The translations under genes were made by a program, and so were the position numbers. A model generated the notes under the pieces. That model was given only the letters and a program-made list of their open reading frames with translations, made no database searches and was not told the DNA's origin. A DNA stretch of 43,292 nt, taken from contig JAUSEK010000015.1 of the NCBI GenBank assembly GCA_030650275.1, positions 131,834 through 175,125 of the forward strand, given 5' to 3'. Positions 16,606-24,263 of the stretch are shown here, in pieces. This DNA comes from Candidatus Omnitrophota bacterium (GTDB taxonomy: Bacteria > Omnitrophota > Gorgyraeia > Zapsychrales > Fredricksoniimonadaceae). Each line of letters begins with the position of its first letter. Position 1 is the first letter of the stretch.

Positions 16606-18106
16606 CATCAAAGGGTTCATGAAACATGGCCGGCAGGAATACAAAAAAGAGCCGGTGACCCAGCGCGTCAAACATTTTAAGGAATTCATTGACCTGCCCG
16701 CCGAGAAAGACCTGCGCGTCCAGGGCGGGCGGTGCATGGATTGCGGCGTGCCGTTCTGCCAGAGCGGCTGTCCCATCGGCAACATCATCCCCGACTGGAA
16801 CGACCTTGTTTTCCGTGACCGCTGGGATGAGGCCATTGAGCGCCTGCATAAGACCAATAATTTTCCGGAATTCACCGGACGCATCTGTCCGGCGCCCTGC
16901 GAGAACGCCTGCGTCCTGGGGATCAATGCCCCGGCCGTGACCATCAAGAACATTGAGCTGGCCATCGTTGAGCACGCGTATAACAAGGGATGGATCAAGC
17001 CCCAGCCCCCTAAGCACCGCACCGGCATGAAGGTCGCGGTCATCGGCTCGGGCCCGGCGGGACTGGCCTGCGCGGACCAACTCAATAAAAAAGGACACAA
17101 GGTCGTTGTCTATGAAAAAAACGAGGTCATCGGCGGACTTTTGACGCTGGGGATCCCTGATTTTAAACTGGAAAAATGGATCGTTGAACGGCGCGTCAAC
17201 CGCATGGCCGCGGAAGGGGTCGCCTTCAAGACCGGCCAATACATCGGGGTCAATGTCAACGCCAAAGAATTGGCCGCCCAATACGATGCCATTGTTTTGT
17301 GCGGCGGCGCGGAAAGTCCCCGCGAATTGCCCATCCCGGGCCGCGAGCTGGAAGGCGTGTATCAGGCCATGTATTTTCTGCCCCAGCAGAATTTGCGCAA
17401 CAACAATTATCCTATCGACGGGTACATGGCCAGGTACGCGGAGAATATTTTGCAGGTCCGGCCGCACGATCAGGGACCCGTGACAGCCAAGGGTAAAAAA
17501 GTGGTGATCTTAGGCGGCGGGGACACGGGCTCCGACTGCTTGGGCACGGTCAACCGCCAGGGCGCGGCATCCGTGCATCAATTTGAACTGATGCCTAAAC
17601 CGCCGGAGCAGCGCGCGATGGACAATCCCTGGCCCAACTGGGCGTTCATCCTGCGCACGTCCACGTCGCACGAGGAAGGCGTTGTCCGCGATTATTCGAT
17701 CATGACCAAACGTTTGAGCGGCGTCGACGGCAAATTAAAGAAATTGCACGGCGTGCGCCTGCAGTGGACCAAAGACCCGGCCACGGGCCCCGCCGTAGGC
17801 GGGGCAGGCAAAATGATCATGCAGGAGATCCCCGGATCGGGATTTGACATGGATTGCGACATGCTTTTGCTGGCCATGGGTTTTACGGGGCCTGTCAAAA
17901 AAGGCATGCTGGAAGAGTTGGGTGTTGTTTTGGACGCCAGAGGCAATGTCACTGCCGACGCCGACAAGATGACCAATGTTCCCGGTATTTTTACCGCGGG
18001 GGACATGACCCGCGGCCAGTCGCTGGTCGTGTGGGCCATCCAGGAAGGACGCGCCGCTGCCGAAGGGGCGCACCGTTATCTGGCGGCCAAGGCGGTGAAG
18101 AAATGA
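16598..18106 (+). CDS. gltD: Glutamate synthase, small subunit
   Basis: A 502-residue FAD and iron-sulfur subunit that passes electrons from NADPH to GltB. N-terminal [4Fe-4S] ligands are visible in [20 protein letters not shown] and [10 protein letters not shown] first Rossmann motif [14 protein letters not shown] binds FAD and a second, [13 protein letters not shown], binds NADPH. The C-terminus [19 protein letters not shown] is typical. The first bases overlap the gltB stop, indicating translational coupling. Around residues 397-403, an 8-bp-armed GC palindrome (17787-17805) adds a Gly/Pro/Ala stretch in a variable surface region of the NADPH domain. Confidence 0.96.
   Translation: MGDIKGFMKHGRQEYKKEPVTQRVKHFKEFIDLPAEKDLRVQGGRCMDCGVPFCQSGCPIGNIIPDWNDLVFRDRWDEAIERLHKTNNFPEFTGRICPAPCENACVLGINAPAVTIKNIELAIVEHAYNKGWIKPQPPKHRTGMKVAVIGSGPAGLACADQLNKKGHKVVVYEKNEVIGGLLTLGIPDFKLEKWIVERRVNRMAAEGVAFKTGQYIGVNVNAKELAAQYDAIVLCGGAESPRELPIPGRELEGVYQAMYFLPQQNLRNNNYPIDGYMARYAENILQVRPHDQGPVTAKGKKVVILGGGDTGSDCLGTVNRQGAASVHQFELMPKPPEQRAMDNPWPNWAFILRTSTSHEEGVVRDYSIMTKRLSGVDGKLKKLHGVRLQWTKDPATGPAVGGAGKMIMQEIPGSGFDMDCDMLLLAMGFTGPVKKGMLEELGVVLDARGNVTADADKMTNVPGIFTAGDMTRGQSLVVWAIQEGRAAAEGAHRYLAAKAVKK
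17787..17805. repeat. GCCCCGCC/GGCGGGGC palindrome inside gltD
   Basis: Perfect 8-base arms around GTA, translated as part of GPAVGGAG. It is of the same general kind as the other GC-rich short palindromes in the window. Confidence 0.55.
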
Positions 18107-18600
18107 TCCGCTGGTTCTTAATATTTCTCTTTTTTTTCGCCGTACCCGTGCTTTCCGACGAACAGGCGCCCGTGCAGGGCGACGCTTCCCGCACACAGCA
18201 GGCCGACCAGATGGAAAATCAGGCCGTAGCGGCCGTTGACGCGGGACGGATGGACAGGGGCTTGTCGCTCATGCGCCAGGCGATCGCCCTGGACGCGGCC
18301 CCGTCGCGCCAGCTGAATTACGGGAGCATCCTTTTCGGCAACGGCGTATCGCTTTTTAAGAGCGGCCAAAAGGACAAGGGCCGAAAGGTCCTGGCCGAGG
18401 CGCGCGAACAATTGCTCAAGGCGGTTGATGGTTTTGACAAGACCAAGGACGTCATGTTCTTGGGCCAGGCCTATTTCCTGCTCGGCGAGATCGAACGCAA
18501 CGGTTTCGCGGACACGGCGAAAGCCAAAGAATATTACAAAAAATCCCTCTCTTTTTACGACCACGAAGGCGCCAAAGCCGCTTTGCAGCAGATGCCGTAA
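18103..18600 (+). CDS. Small exported protein with TPR-like helices
   Basis: A 165-residue protein starting at ATG 18103, which overlaps the gltD stop as ATGA. The first 18 residues ([17 protein letters not shown]) are a signal peptide or anchor. The mature part is helical and TPR-like, for example AAVDAGRMDRGLSLMRQAIALD, GQKDKGRKVLAEAREQLLKA and AKAKEYYKKSLSFYDHEGAKAALQ. No enzymatic motif is present. Its coupling to gltBD is probably positional only, and the function is unknown. No ribosome-binding site is needed if it is translationally coupled. Confidence 0.8.
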   Translation: MIRWFLIFLFFFAVPVLSDEQAPVQGDASRTQQADQMENQAVAAVDAGRMDRGLSLMRQAIALDAAPSRQLNYGSILFGNGVSLFKSGQKDKGRKVLAEAREQLLKAVDGFDKTKDVMFLGQAYFLLGEIERNGFADTAKAKEYYKKSLSFYDHEGAKAALQQMP

Positions 18601-18639
18601 AATATCTTCTTCTGTTTTTCCCGCCCGCACTGCTTTTGT

Positions 18640-18651
18640 TATAATAACCGC
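18640..18651 (+). promoter_or_regulatory. -10 element directly before glpK (possible leaderless start)
   Basis: TATAAT at 18640-18645 lies six bases before the ATG at 18652, so transcription would begin at or next to the start codon. No Shine-Dalgarno sequence is seen, and the -35 region is poor (T-rich, about 18616-18622). Confidence 0.5.
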
Positions 18652-20130
18652 ATGGAATATGTATTGGCCATCGATCAGGGGACCACGGGTTCGCGCGCGT
18701 TCATTTTTGACAGCAAGGGGCATGTCCGCGCGAGGGCGTATCAGGAATTCAAACAATATTATCCAAAACCCGGATGGGTGGAGCATGATGCCGACGAGAT
18801 CTGGTCGTCCTGCGCGCGGGTCATCCGCAAGGCTGTTGCCCGGGGCCGCATTGATCCCAAACGCATCACTGCCATAGGGATCACGAACCAGCGCGAAACA
18901 ACCATCCTTTGGGACCGTGTCACAGGCAAACCCTTTTATCACGCCATTGTTTGGCAATGCCGGCGCACCGCCGATCTCTGCGCGGCTCCCGCATTGCGCC
19001 GCAGGGCGGCCTTCATCCGTCGCGCGACTGGGCTTGTTTTAGACCCGTATTTTAGCGCCACGAAAATTCGATGGATCCTGGACCATGTTCCCGGGCTTAA
19101 ACGCAAGGCCGCCCGGGGACGCGTATGTTTCGGCACCGTGGATAGCTGGCTTTTGTGGAAACTCACCAACGGCAAGGTCCATGCCACAGATCCCACCAAC
19201 GCCTCGCGCACTATGCTGTTTGATATCAATTCCCAAAAATGGAGCCGTTCCCTGTTGGATATTTTCGGTATTCCCCCGTCGGTATTGCCGCAGGTGAAGC
19301 CCTCGGGCTGCGTGTTCGGGCTCACGGCCGGCGTTGCCGGATTGCCTGCCGGTATTCCCATCACCGCGATCATGGGGGACCAGCAGGCCGCGCTCTACGG
19401 CCAGGGATGCTGGGAAGCCGGCACCATCAAGAATACCTATGGGACCGGTTGTTTCATGGTTTTGAATACGGGCAAACAGCCGGTCCGTTCTTCCGACGGG
19501 TTATTGACGACCGTGGCCTGCGATGCTTTGGGAAAACCGGTGTATGCCCTGGAGGGCGCGGTGTTCGTTGCCGGCGCGGTGGTGCAATGGCTGCGCGACG
19601 GATTGAAGATCATTCCCGATTCCGCGTCGAGCGAACGTCTGGCGGCCAGTGTCAAGGACAGCGGGGGCGTGTATTTTGTTCCGGCTTTCACAGGCCTGGG
19701 CGCCCCGTATTGGGACCCGCAGGCCCGCGGGACCATCACGGGCCTGACCCGCGGCAGTATGCGCGCGCATATTGTCCGCGCCGCGCTGGAAGCCATCGCG
19801 TATCAGACCAGGGATATTTTTACCCTGATGCGCAAGTCGCTGTATTGTCCCATCCGCCGTTTGCGGGTGGACGGCGGGGCGGCCGCCAATGATCTTTTGA
19901 TGCAATTCCAATCCGACCTTTTGGGCATTCCCGTGGTGCGGCCGAAATTACTGGACTCAACGGCCGCGGGTGTTGCGTATCTCGCGGGGATCACCGTCGG
20001 GTTGTGGCGCCCTAAAGACATTACGGCGATGCAGACGGTTGAGCGGATCTTCAGACCCGCCATGCCTTTGAAAGTCGCGCAAGCCAAATATGAAGGGTGG
20101 CAAAAAGCTGTCCGGAAGACCATGGCATGA
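18652..20130 (+). CDS. glpK: Glycerol kinase
   Basis: A 492-residue FGGY-family kinase that phosphorylates glycerol to sn-glycerol 3-phosphate. Seen: the N-terminal phosphate loop AIDQGTTGSRAFIFD, GITNQRETTILWDR and AIVWQCRRT (substrate site), TDPTNASRTMLFD, the second phosphate motif GDQQAALYGQGCW, NTYGTGCFMV, and DGGAAANDLLMQFQSD near the C-terminus. The order and spacing fit GlpK better than other FGGY kinases. It is followed, with an ATGA overlap, by a glycerol-3-phosphate dehydrogenase, which supports a glycerol catabolism role. The start is probably leaderless. Confidence 0.95.
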   Translation: MEYVLAIDQGTTGSRAFIFDSKGHVRARAYQEFKQYYPKPGWVEHDADEIWSSCARVIRKAVARGRIDPKRITAIGITNQRETTILWDRVTGKPFYHAIVWQCRRTADLCAAPALRRRAAFIRRATGLVLDPYFSATKIRWILDHVPGLKRKAARGRVCFGTVDSWLLWKLTNGKVHATDPTNASRTMLFDINSQKWSRSLLDIFGIPPSVLPQVKPSGCVFGLTAGVAGLPAGIPITAIMGDQQAALYGQGCWEAGTIKNTYGTGCFMVLNTGKQPVRSSDGLLTTVACDALGKPVYALEGAVFVAGAVVQWLRDGLKIIPDSASSERLAASVKDSGGVYFVPAFTGLGAPYWDPQARGTITGLTRGSMRAHIVRAALEAIAYQTRDIFTLMRKSLYCPIRRLRVDGGAAANDLLMQFQSDLLGIPVVRPKLLDSTAAGVAYLAGITVGLWRPKDITAMQTVERIFRPAMPLKVAQAKYEGWQKAVRKTMA

Positions 20131-21635
20131 TCCGCGACCTCAAACGTTTTTCCAGAAAAACTTACGATCTGCTTGTCATCGGCGGGGGCATCAATGGTGC
20201 GGCCATCGCTTATCTGGCCGCTTCAACCGGGGCGTCGGTGGCGCTTTTGGAAAAAGGCGATTTTGCCGGCGGCACCTCCAGCAAAAGTACAAAATTGATG
20301 CACGGCGGTTTGCGTTACCTGGAACATCTTGAGTTTGACCTCGTCGCTGAATCGCTCAAAGAACGCTATATCCAGTGGAAAAGCGCGCCGCATCTGGTCA
20401 AACCCATGGCGTTCATCATTCCGGTTTACCGCGGCGACCCCCGGGGTTTGTGGCAGATGCGTTTGGGGGTGTGGCTGTATGATGCTTTAAGCGGCGCTTA
20501 TACGCTGGGAGGACGCCGGACTTTAAGCAAAAAAGAGGTGATCCGGCACGTTGCGGGCATCAACCCCGAAGGGCTTGTGGGCGGGGTTGAATATTTTGAT
20601 GCGCAGATGGACGATGCCCGGCTTTGCCTGGAAAACGTGCTGATGGCGGACAAGCACGGCGCGCACGCGGCCAACCATGTTGAGGTGACAGGATTTTTAA
20701 AGAACAACGACCGCACCGTCGGGGCCCGCGTGCAGGACGCCCGGGCTGGGACCTCATTTGACGTTTTAGCGCGGCAAATCGTTGTGGCCGCGGGGCCGTG
20801 GTCGGACATGATTCTTCATAAAGACGCGCCGCGCGCCAAACCCTGTTTAAGGGGCACCAAGGGTGCGCATGTCGTTTACCGCGGCCGTTTGAGCGATCGC
20901 GCGCTTTTGGTCCCGACGCGTACCGGCAAAAGGGTCATTTTTATTATTCCTTTCAAAGGCAACACCCTCATCGGCACGACCGATACGGATCATGCCGATA
21001 ATCCTGATGATGTCCGCTGTGACGAGGACGATGTTGCGTATCTGCTGGGCGAGGCAAACCGTATCCTGTCCGGCCGAACACTTCAAAAAGAGAACGTGAT
21101 CATGACCTTCGCGGGCATCCGGCCCCTGGTCTATGACCGCGGCACGCCATCGCAGGTGTCACGCCGGCATGTCATCAAGCGCGCATTGTCCGGCGTCTAT
21201 TATGTGCTGGGTGGTAAATATACGACCTACCGTGCCATTGCCCGCGAATGCGTGGCCAAGGTCCTGCCCGAGGCCGGGCGGCGCCTGGGCACTGGTGACC
21301 AACATCCTTTGTATGGCAGTCCCGAGCAGGGGCAGGAGGACGCCAAGGCCGCGGCAGAGCATTACAGCGTCGGCATAGACATTGTTGAGCATCTGATGGG
21401 CGTTTACGGCAGCCGTTTTGCCGATGTCCTTACCCTGACCCGCCAAGACCCTTCTTTAAAAGAGAAATTGTGCTCCTGTTCGCCGGCCATCCGCGCGCAG
21501 GTCGTCTACGCGATCAAGGTTGAAATGGCCCGCACTGTTGAGGACGTGTTTGAGCGCCGCCTTGGTCTTGTCTATACGGATTGTCCCACCCGCCAATGCC
21601 GTTTGACCATTGAAGAAATGTTAAGGGACACATGA
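20127..21635 (+). CDS. glpD: FAD-dependent glycerol-3-phosphate dehydrogenase
   Basis: A 502-residue flavoenzyme that oxidises glycerol 3-phosphate to dihydroxyacetone phosphate at the membrane. The N-terminal dinucleotide loop is LLVIGGGINGAAIA, followed by EKGDFAGGTSSKSTKLMHGGLRYL, the signature of GlpD/GlpA. KGAHVVYRG, FIIPFKGNTLIGTTDTDH and AGIRPLVYD complete the catalytic domain, and a C-terminal helical domain ends with CRLTIEEML. ATG 20127 overlaps the glpK TGA and gives a natural N-terminus. No GlpB/GlpC partners are in the window, so the homodimeric GlpD type is likely. Confidence 0.94.
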   Translation: MIRDLKRFSRKTYDLLVIGGGINGAAIAYLAASTGASVALLEKGDFAGGTSSKSTKLMHGGLRYLEHLEFDLVAESLKERYIQWKSAPHLVKPMAFIIPVYRGDPRGLWQMRLGVWLYDALSGAYTLGGRRTLSKKEVIRHVAGINPEGLVGGVEYFDAQMDDARLCLENVLMADKHGAHAANHVEVTGFLKNNDRTVGARVQDARAGTSFDVLARQIVVAAGPWSDMILHKDAPRAKPCLRGTKGAHVVYRGRLSDRALLVPTRTGKRVIFIIPFKGNTLIGTTDTDHADNPDDVRCDEDDVAYLLGEANRILSGRTLQKENVIMTFAGIRPLVYDRGTPSQVSRRHVIKRALSGVYYVLGGKYTTYRAIARECVAKVLPEAGRRLGTGDQHPLYGSPEQGQEDAKAAAEHYSVGIDIVEHLMGVYGSRFADVLTLTRQDPSLKEKLCSCSPAIRAQVVYAIKVEMARTVEDVFERRLGLVYTDCPTRQCRLTIEEMLRDT

Positions 21636-22591
21636 CCCGCGACGAAGCGTTCAAACGTTTAGTTTCTGCCGTCGGTAAACGCGCGTCTTTAAGGAAGACC
21701 ACCGACGCTATACGCCTGGTCAATGGCGCGGGCGATGGCTTGCCGGGACTGACTCTGGAACAGTACAGTGCGCATTTTTGCGCCCATATTTTTGAGACGG
21801 CGTGGTTAAAGCGCGCCGACTGGCTGCGGGATTTTCTGTCGGACCATTTTCCTTGCGAGTATTTTATTTTAAAGGACCGCAGTGCCTCTGCCGCCGCGAC
21901 GCCGGATGCATTTAAAGTATATGTGATCGTTGATAGAGACGGGCCCCGGACCATTGTCAGGGAACGGGGCGTCCAATTCCATGTGGACCTGAATGATACG
22001 TTAAACACAGGATTGTTTTTGGACATGCGCGCCAATCGCTGCCTCGTCGCCGGGCTGGCCAAAGGCAAGCGGCTGCTGAACACCTTCGCGTACACCTGTT
22101 CTTTCGGCGTGCATGCCCGCGCGTCCGGCGCTGCCGCTGTCGTCAACGTGGATGTCAGCAAGAAAGTCCTCGAACGCGGCCGGGCCAATGACGCTCTCAA
22201 CGGTTTAACCCCGGCATCAGGAGAATTCGTGCGCGCGGATGCCGTGCGTTATTGCGAACGTCTGGCCAAACGGGGGGAGCGCTTTGATGTCATTGTCCTG
22301 GATCCGCCGTCTTTTGCCCGCCATGAGGGCAAGGCCTTTCAGGTCAAAAAAGACATGCCGCGTTTGGTTGAGGCGGCGCTTGGGGTCTTGGGTCCCGGCG
22401 GATATCTTTTTGTTTCCACCAACTGCAGCGCCCTGACCTATGCGGACCTGACGAAATATGTTAAAATAGCCGCCGTATCCCGTGGTTTGAAGGTTAAGGG
22501 GATGAGGGCCTTGGGCCAGGACAAGGATTTTCCGGGAAGCGGCACAAGCAAAGAGAGCCATCTGGCAGCCGCCCTGGTTTCATTCACATAG
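21632..22591 (+). CDS. RlmI-like class I SAM-dependent RNA methyltransferase
   Basis: A 319-residue methyltransferase with a central Rossmann domain. It resembles 23S rRNA (cytosine-1962-C5) methyltransferase RlmI and relatives: GLPGLTLEQY at the N-terminus, NTGLFLDMRANR, LLNTFAYTCSFGVHA (SAM motif I), NVDVSKKVLERGRAN, VLDPPSFAR (motif IV) and FVSTNCSALT. RlmI usually has an N-terminal PUA domain, which is missing or strongly shortened here, so the exact target is uncertain. It overlaps the glpD stop by four bases and is probably a passenger in the operon. Confidence 0.88.
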   Translation: MTRDEAFKRLVSAVGKRASLRKTTDAIRLVNGAGDGLPGLTLEQYSAHFCAHIFETAWLKRADWLRDFLSDHFPCEYFILKDRSASAAATPDAFKVYVIVDRDGPRTIVRERGVQFHVDLNDTLNTGLFLDMRANRCLVAGLAKGKRLLNTFAYTCSFGVHARASGAAAVVNVDVSKKVLERGRANDALNGLTPASGEFVRADAVRYCERLAKRGERFDVIVLDPPSFARHEGKAFQVKKDMPRLVEAALGVLGPGGYLFVSTNCSALTYADLTKYVKIAAVSRGLKVKGMRALGQDKDFPGSGTSKESHLAAALVSFT

Positions 22592-22604
22592 ACAAGGAGC
22601 CGTC

Positions 22605-22988
22605 ATGAACAAGAAGGTCATCAAAACCGATAAAGTATCGCTGCCGGTGGGGCCGTACAATCAGGCGGTAGCCATCGGCGGTCTCGTTTATACTGCCGGA
22701 CAGATCCCGTTGGATAAACAGGGCAACATGGTTCCCGGCGGCATCAAGGAACAGACCGAACAGGTCATTCAGAATTTGATCGCGGTCTTGGGCACAGCCG
22801 GGTCGTCGCTGGATAAGGTGGTCAAGGCCACCGTGTTCCTCAAAGACCTCAATGATTTTGCCGGCATGAACGAGGTGTACGCCAAATATTTCAAGGCCGC
22901 CATTGCGCCGGCGCGCAGTACCCTTCAGGTTTCCCGCATCCCCAAGGACTCGCTCGTCGAGATCGAAGTTGTAGCGCAGATTCAATAA
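22605..22988 (+). CDS. ridA: RidA family enamine/imine deaminase
   Basis: A 127-residue RidA protein that hydrolyses reactive 2-aminoacrylate-type enamines and imines, protecting PLP enzymes. Seen: LPVGPYNQAV, VYTAGQIPLD, ATVFLKDLNDFAGMNEVY, and the key Arg104 in APARSTLQVSRIPKDSLVEIEVVA. The length is exactly that of the family. A good ribosome-binding site (AAGGAG) precedes the ATG. It is the last gene of the glycerol operon and is followed by a strong hairpin. Confidence 0.95.
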   Translation: MNKKVIKTDKVSLPVGPYNQAVAIGGLVYTAGQIPLDKQGNMVPGGIKEQTEQVIQNLIAVLGTAGSSLDKVVKATVFLKDLNDFAGMNEVYAKYFKAAIAPARSTLQVSRIPKDSLVEIEVVAQIQ

Positions 22989-22991
22989 AGG

Positions 22992-23029
22992 TAGCACCTG
23001 CCTTCTTTCAAGAAGGCAGGTGCTAACTT
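22992..23029 (+). terminator. Strong hairpin after ridA (terminator or REP-like repeat)
   Basis: TAGCACCTGCCTTC at 22992-23005 pairs perfectly with 23012-23025 around TTTCAA, followed by a short ACTTTAT stretch. The poor T-tract and the AGCACCTGCC sequence also fit a dispersed palindrome that doubles as a 3' end. Confidence 0.65.
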
Positions 23030-23046
23030 TATCCCTTTATCCATGC

Positions 23047-23075
23047 TTGACATTCGGCGGTCAATTGTCTATATT
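23047..23075 (+). promoter_or_regulatory. Sigma-70-type promoter of carAB
   Basis: TTGACA at 23047-23052 and TATATT at 23070-23075 with a 17-base spacer. The predicted start is near 23082, so the leader contains the palindromic repeat that follows. Confidence 0.8.
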
Positions 23076-23098
23076 GTGACGTTATCCCACAAATATAT

Positions 23099-23157
23099 GG
23101 GGACACAATACTTAATTCTTGCCATGTATTTAGCTGGGAATTAAGTTTTGTGTCCCC
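23099..23157. repeat. GGGGACACAATACTTAATTC palindromic repeat in the carA leader
   Basis: GGGGACACAATACTTAATTC at 23099-23118 is nearly complementary to 23138-23157. This sequence type is familiar to me from REP elements linked to REP-associated tyrosine transposases; no transposase is in the window. Its right arm ends 8 bases before the carA start and occupies the place where a ribosome-binding site would be. Confidence 0.75.
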
Positions 23158-23165
23158 AACCATGT

Positions 23166-24263
23166 ATGACAGAAGCCATCCTATATCTGCAAGACGGCGC
23201 GGCTTTTCGGGGGCATGTTTTAGGGCAAACCGGAGAAACCGCGGGAGAGGCCGTTTTTAACACGGCGATGACCGGGTATCAGGAAATTCTCACCGACCCT
23301 TCTTATACCGGCCAGATCGTCGTGATGACCTATCCCCTCATCGGAAATACCGGCGTCAATAACGACGACGTGGAAAGCGACAAGATCCACGTCAAAGGGT
23401 TCGTGGCCAAAGAATTCTGCCGCAGGCCCTCCAACTGGCGCGCCACCAGGTCCCTGACCGAATACCTCAACCAGAACCCGATCATCGCGAGGGAAGGTGT
23501 CGACACCCGCGCCTTGACCCGCCATTTGCGCATGGCCGGCGCCATGAAAGCGATCATTTCAACGGAGGATTTTGATCCTAAAAGTTTGCAGGCAAAACTC
23601 GATGCCTTGCCGTCCATGGAAGGCGCGGATCTTGTGCGCGGCGTCACGACGCCCAAAAAATACGTGTGGAAGGCCAAAGGTCCCCGCCGCTATAAGATCG
23701 CGGCCATTGACTGCGGCATCAAATGGAACATTTTGCGCATCTTCGCGGACTTAGGATGCGAAACCCATGTTTTTCCGGCGACCGCAACGATCAAAGACAT
23801 TTTGGCCATCAAACCCGACGGGCTTTTTCTCTCCAACGGCCCCGGCGATCCGGCGGTCGTGACCTATGTGATCGACACCGTCAAACAAAGCATCGGCAAA
23901 TTGCCGGTTTTCGGCATCTGTTTAGGCAACCAGATCCTGGGGCTCGCGCTGGGCGGAAAAACGTATAAATTGAAATTCGGTCATCACGGCGCCAATCATC
24001 CGGTCAAGGACCTTGAAGGCCAGCGCATCGGCATCACGTCGCAGAACCATGGTTTTTGCGTGGACACAAAAAGTTTGGACCCCGCCGAAGCCGAAATGAT
24101 CCACGCCAATCTCAATGACCATACCGGCGAGGGCCTGCGCCACAAGAAATTCCCGGTTTTTTCCATTCAATACCACCCTGAAGCGGCGCCCGGCCCGCAT
24201 GACGCGCGGTATTTGTTCAAACAATTTCTCGACATGATCGACGTCCATAAAAAGAATGCCTAA
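23166..24263 (+). CDS. carA: Carbamoyl-phosphate synthase, small (glutaminase) subunit
   Basis: A 365-residue subunit that releases ammonia from glutamine for carbamoyl phosphate, feeding pyrimidines and arginine. The N-terminal domain has [25 protein letters not shown] and [14 protein letters not shown]. The class I amidotransferase domain has SNGPGDP, nucleophile Cys252 in [16 protein letters not shown], and [11 protein letters not shown] with the catalytic His and Glu. I chose ATG 23166 ([10 protein letters not shown]) because earlier codons run into the palindromic repeat; there is no Shine-Dalgarno sequence. It overlaps carB by eight bases. Confidence 0.96.
   Translation: MTEAILYLQDGAAFRGHVLGQTGETAGEAVFNTAMTGYQEILTDPSYTGQIVVMTYPLIGNTGVNNDDVESDKIHVKGFVAKEFCRRPSNWRATRSLTEYLNQNPIIAREGVDTRALTRHLRMAGAMKAIISTEDFDPKSLQAKLDALPSMEGADLVRGVTTPKKYVWKAKGPRRYKIAAIDCGIKWNILRIFADLGCETHVFPATATIKDILAIKPDGLFLSNGPGDPAVVTYVIDTVKQSIGKLPVFGICLGNQILGLALGGKTYKLKFGHHGANHPVKDLEGQRIGITSQNHGFCVDTKSLDPAEAEMIHANLNDHTGEGLRHKKFPVFSIQYHPEAAPGPHDARYLFKQFLDMIDVHKKNA

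Noticed and set aside
16024-17467. Long minus-strand frames across the gltB/gltD junction
   Set aside because: They mirror the codon pattern of strongly conserved genes and encode no familiar domain.
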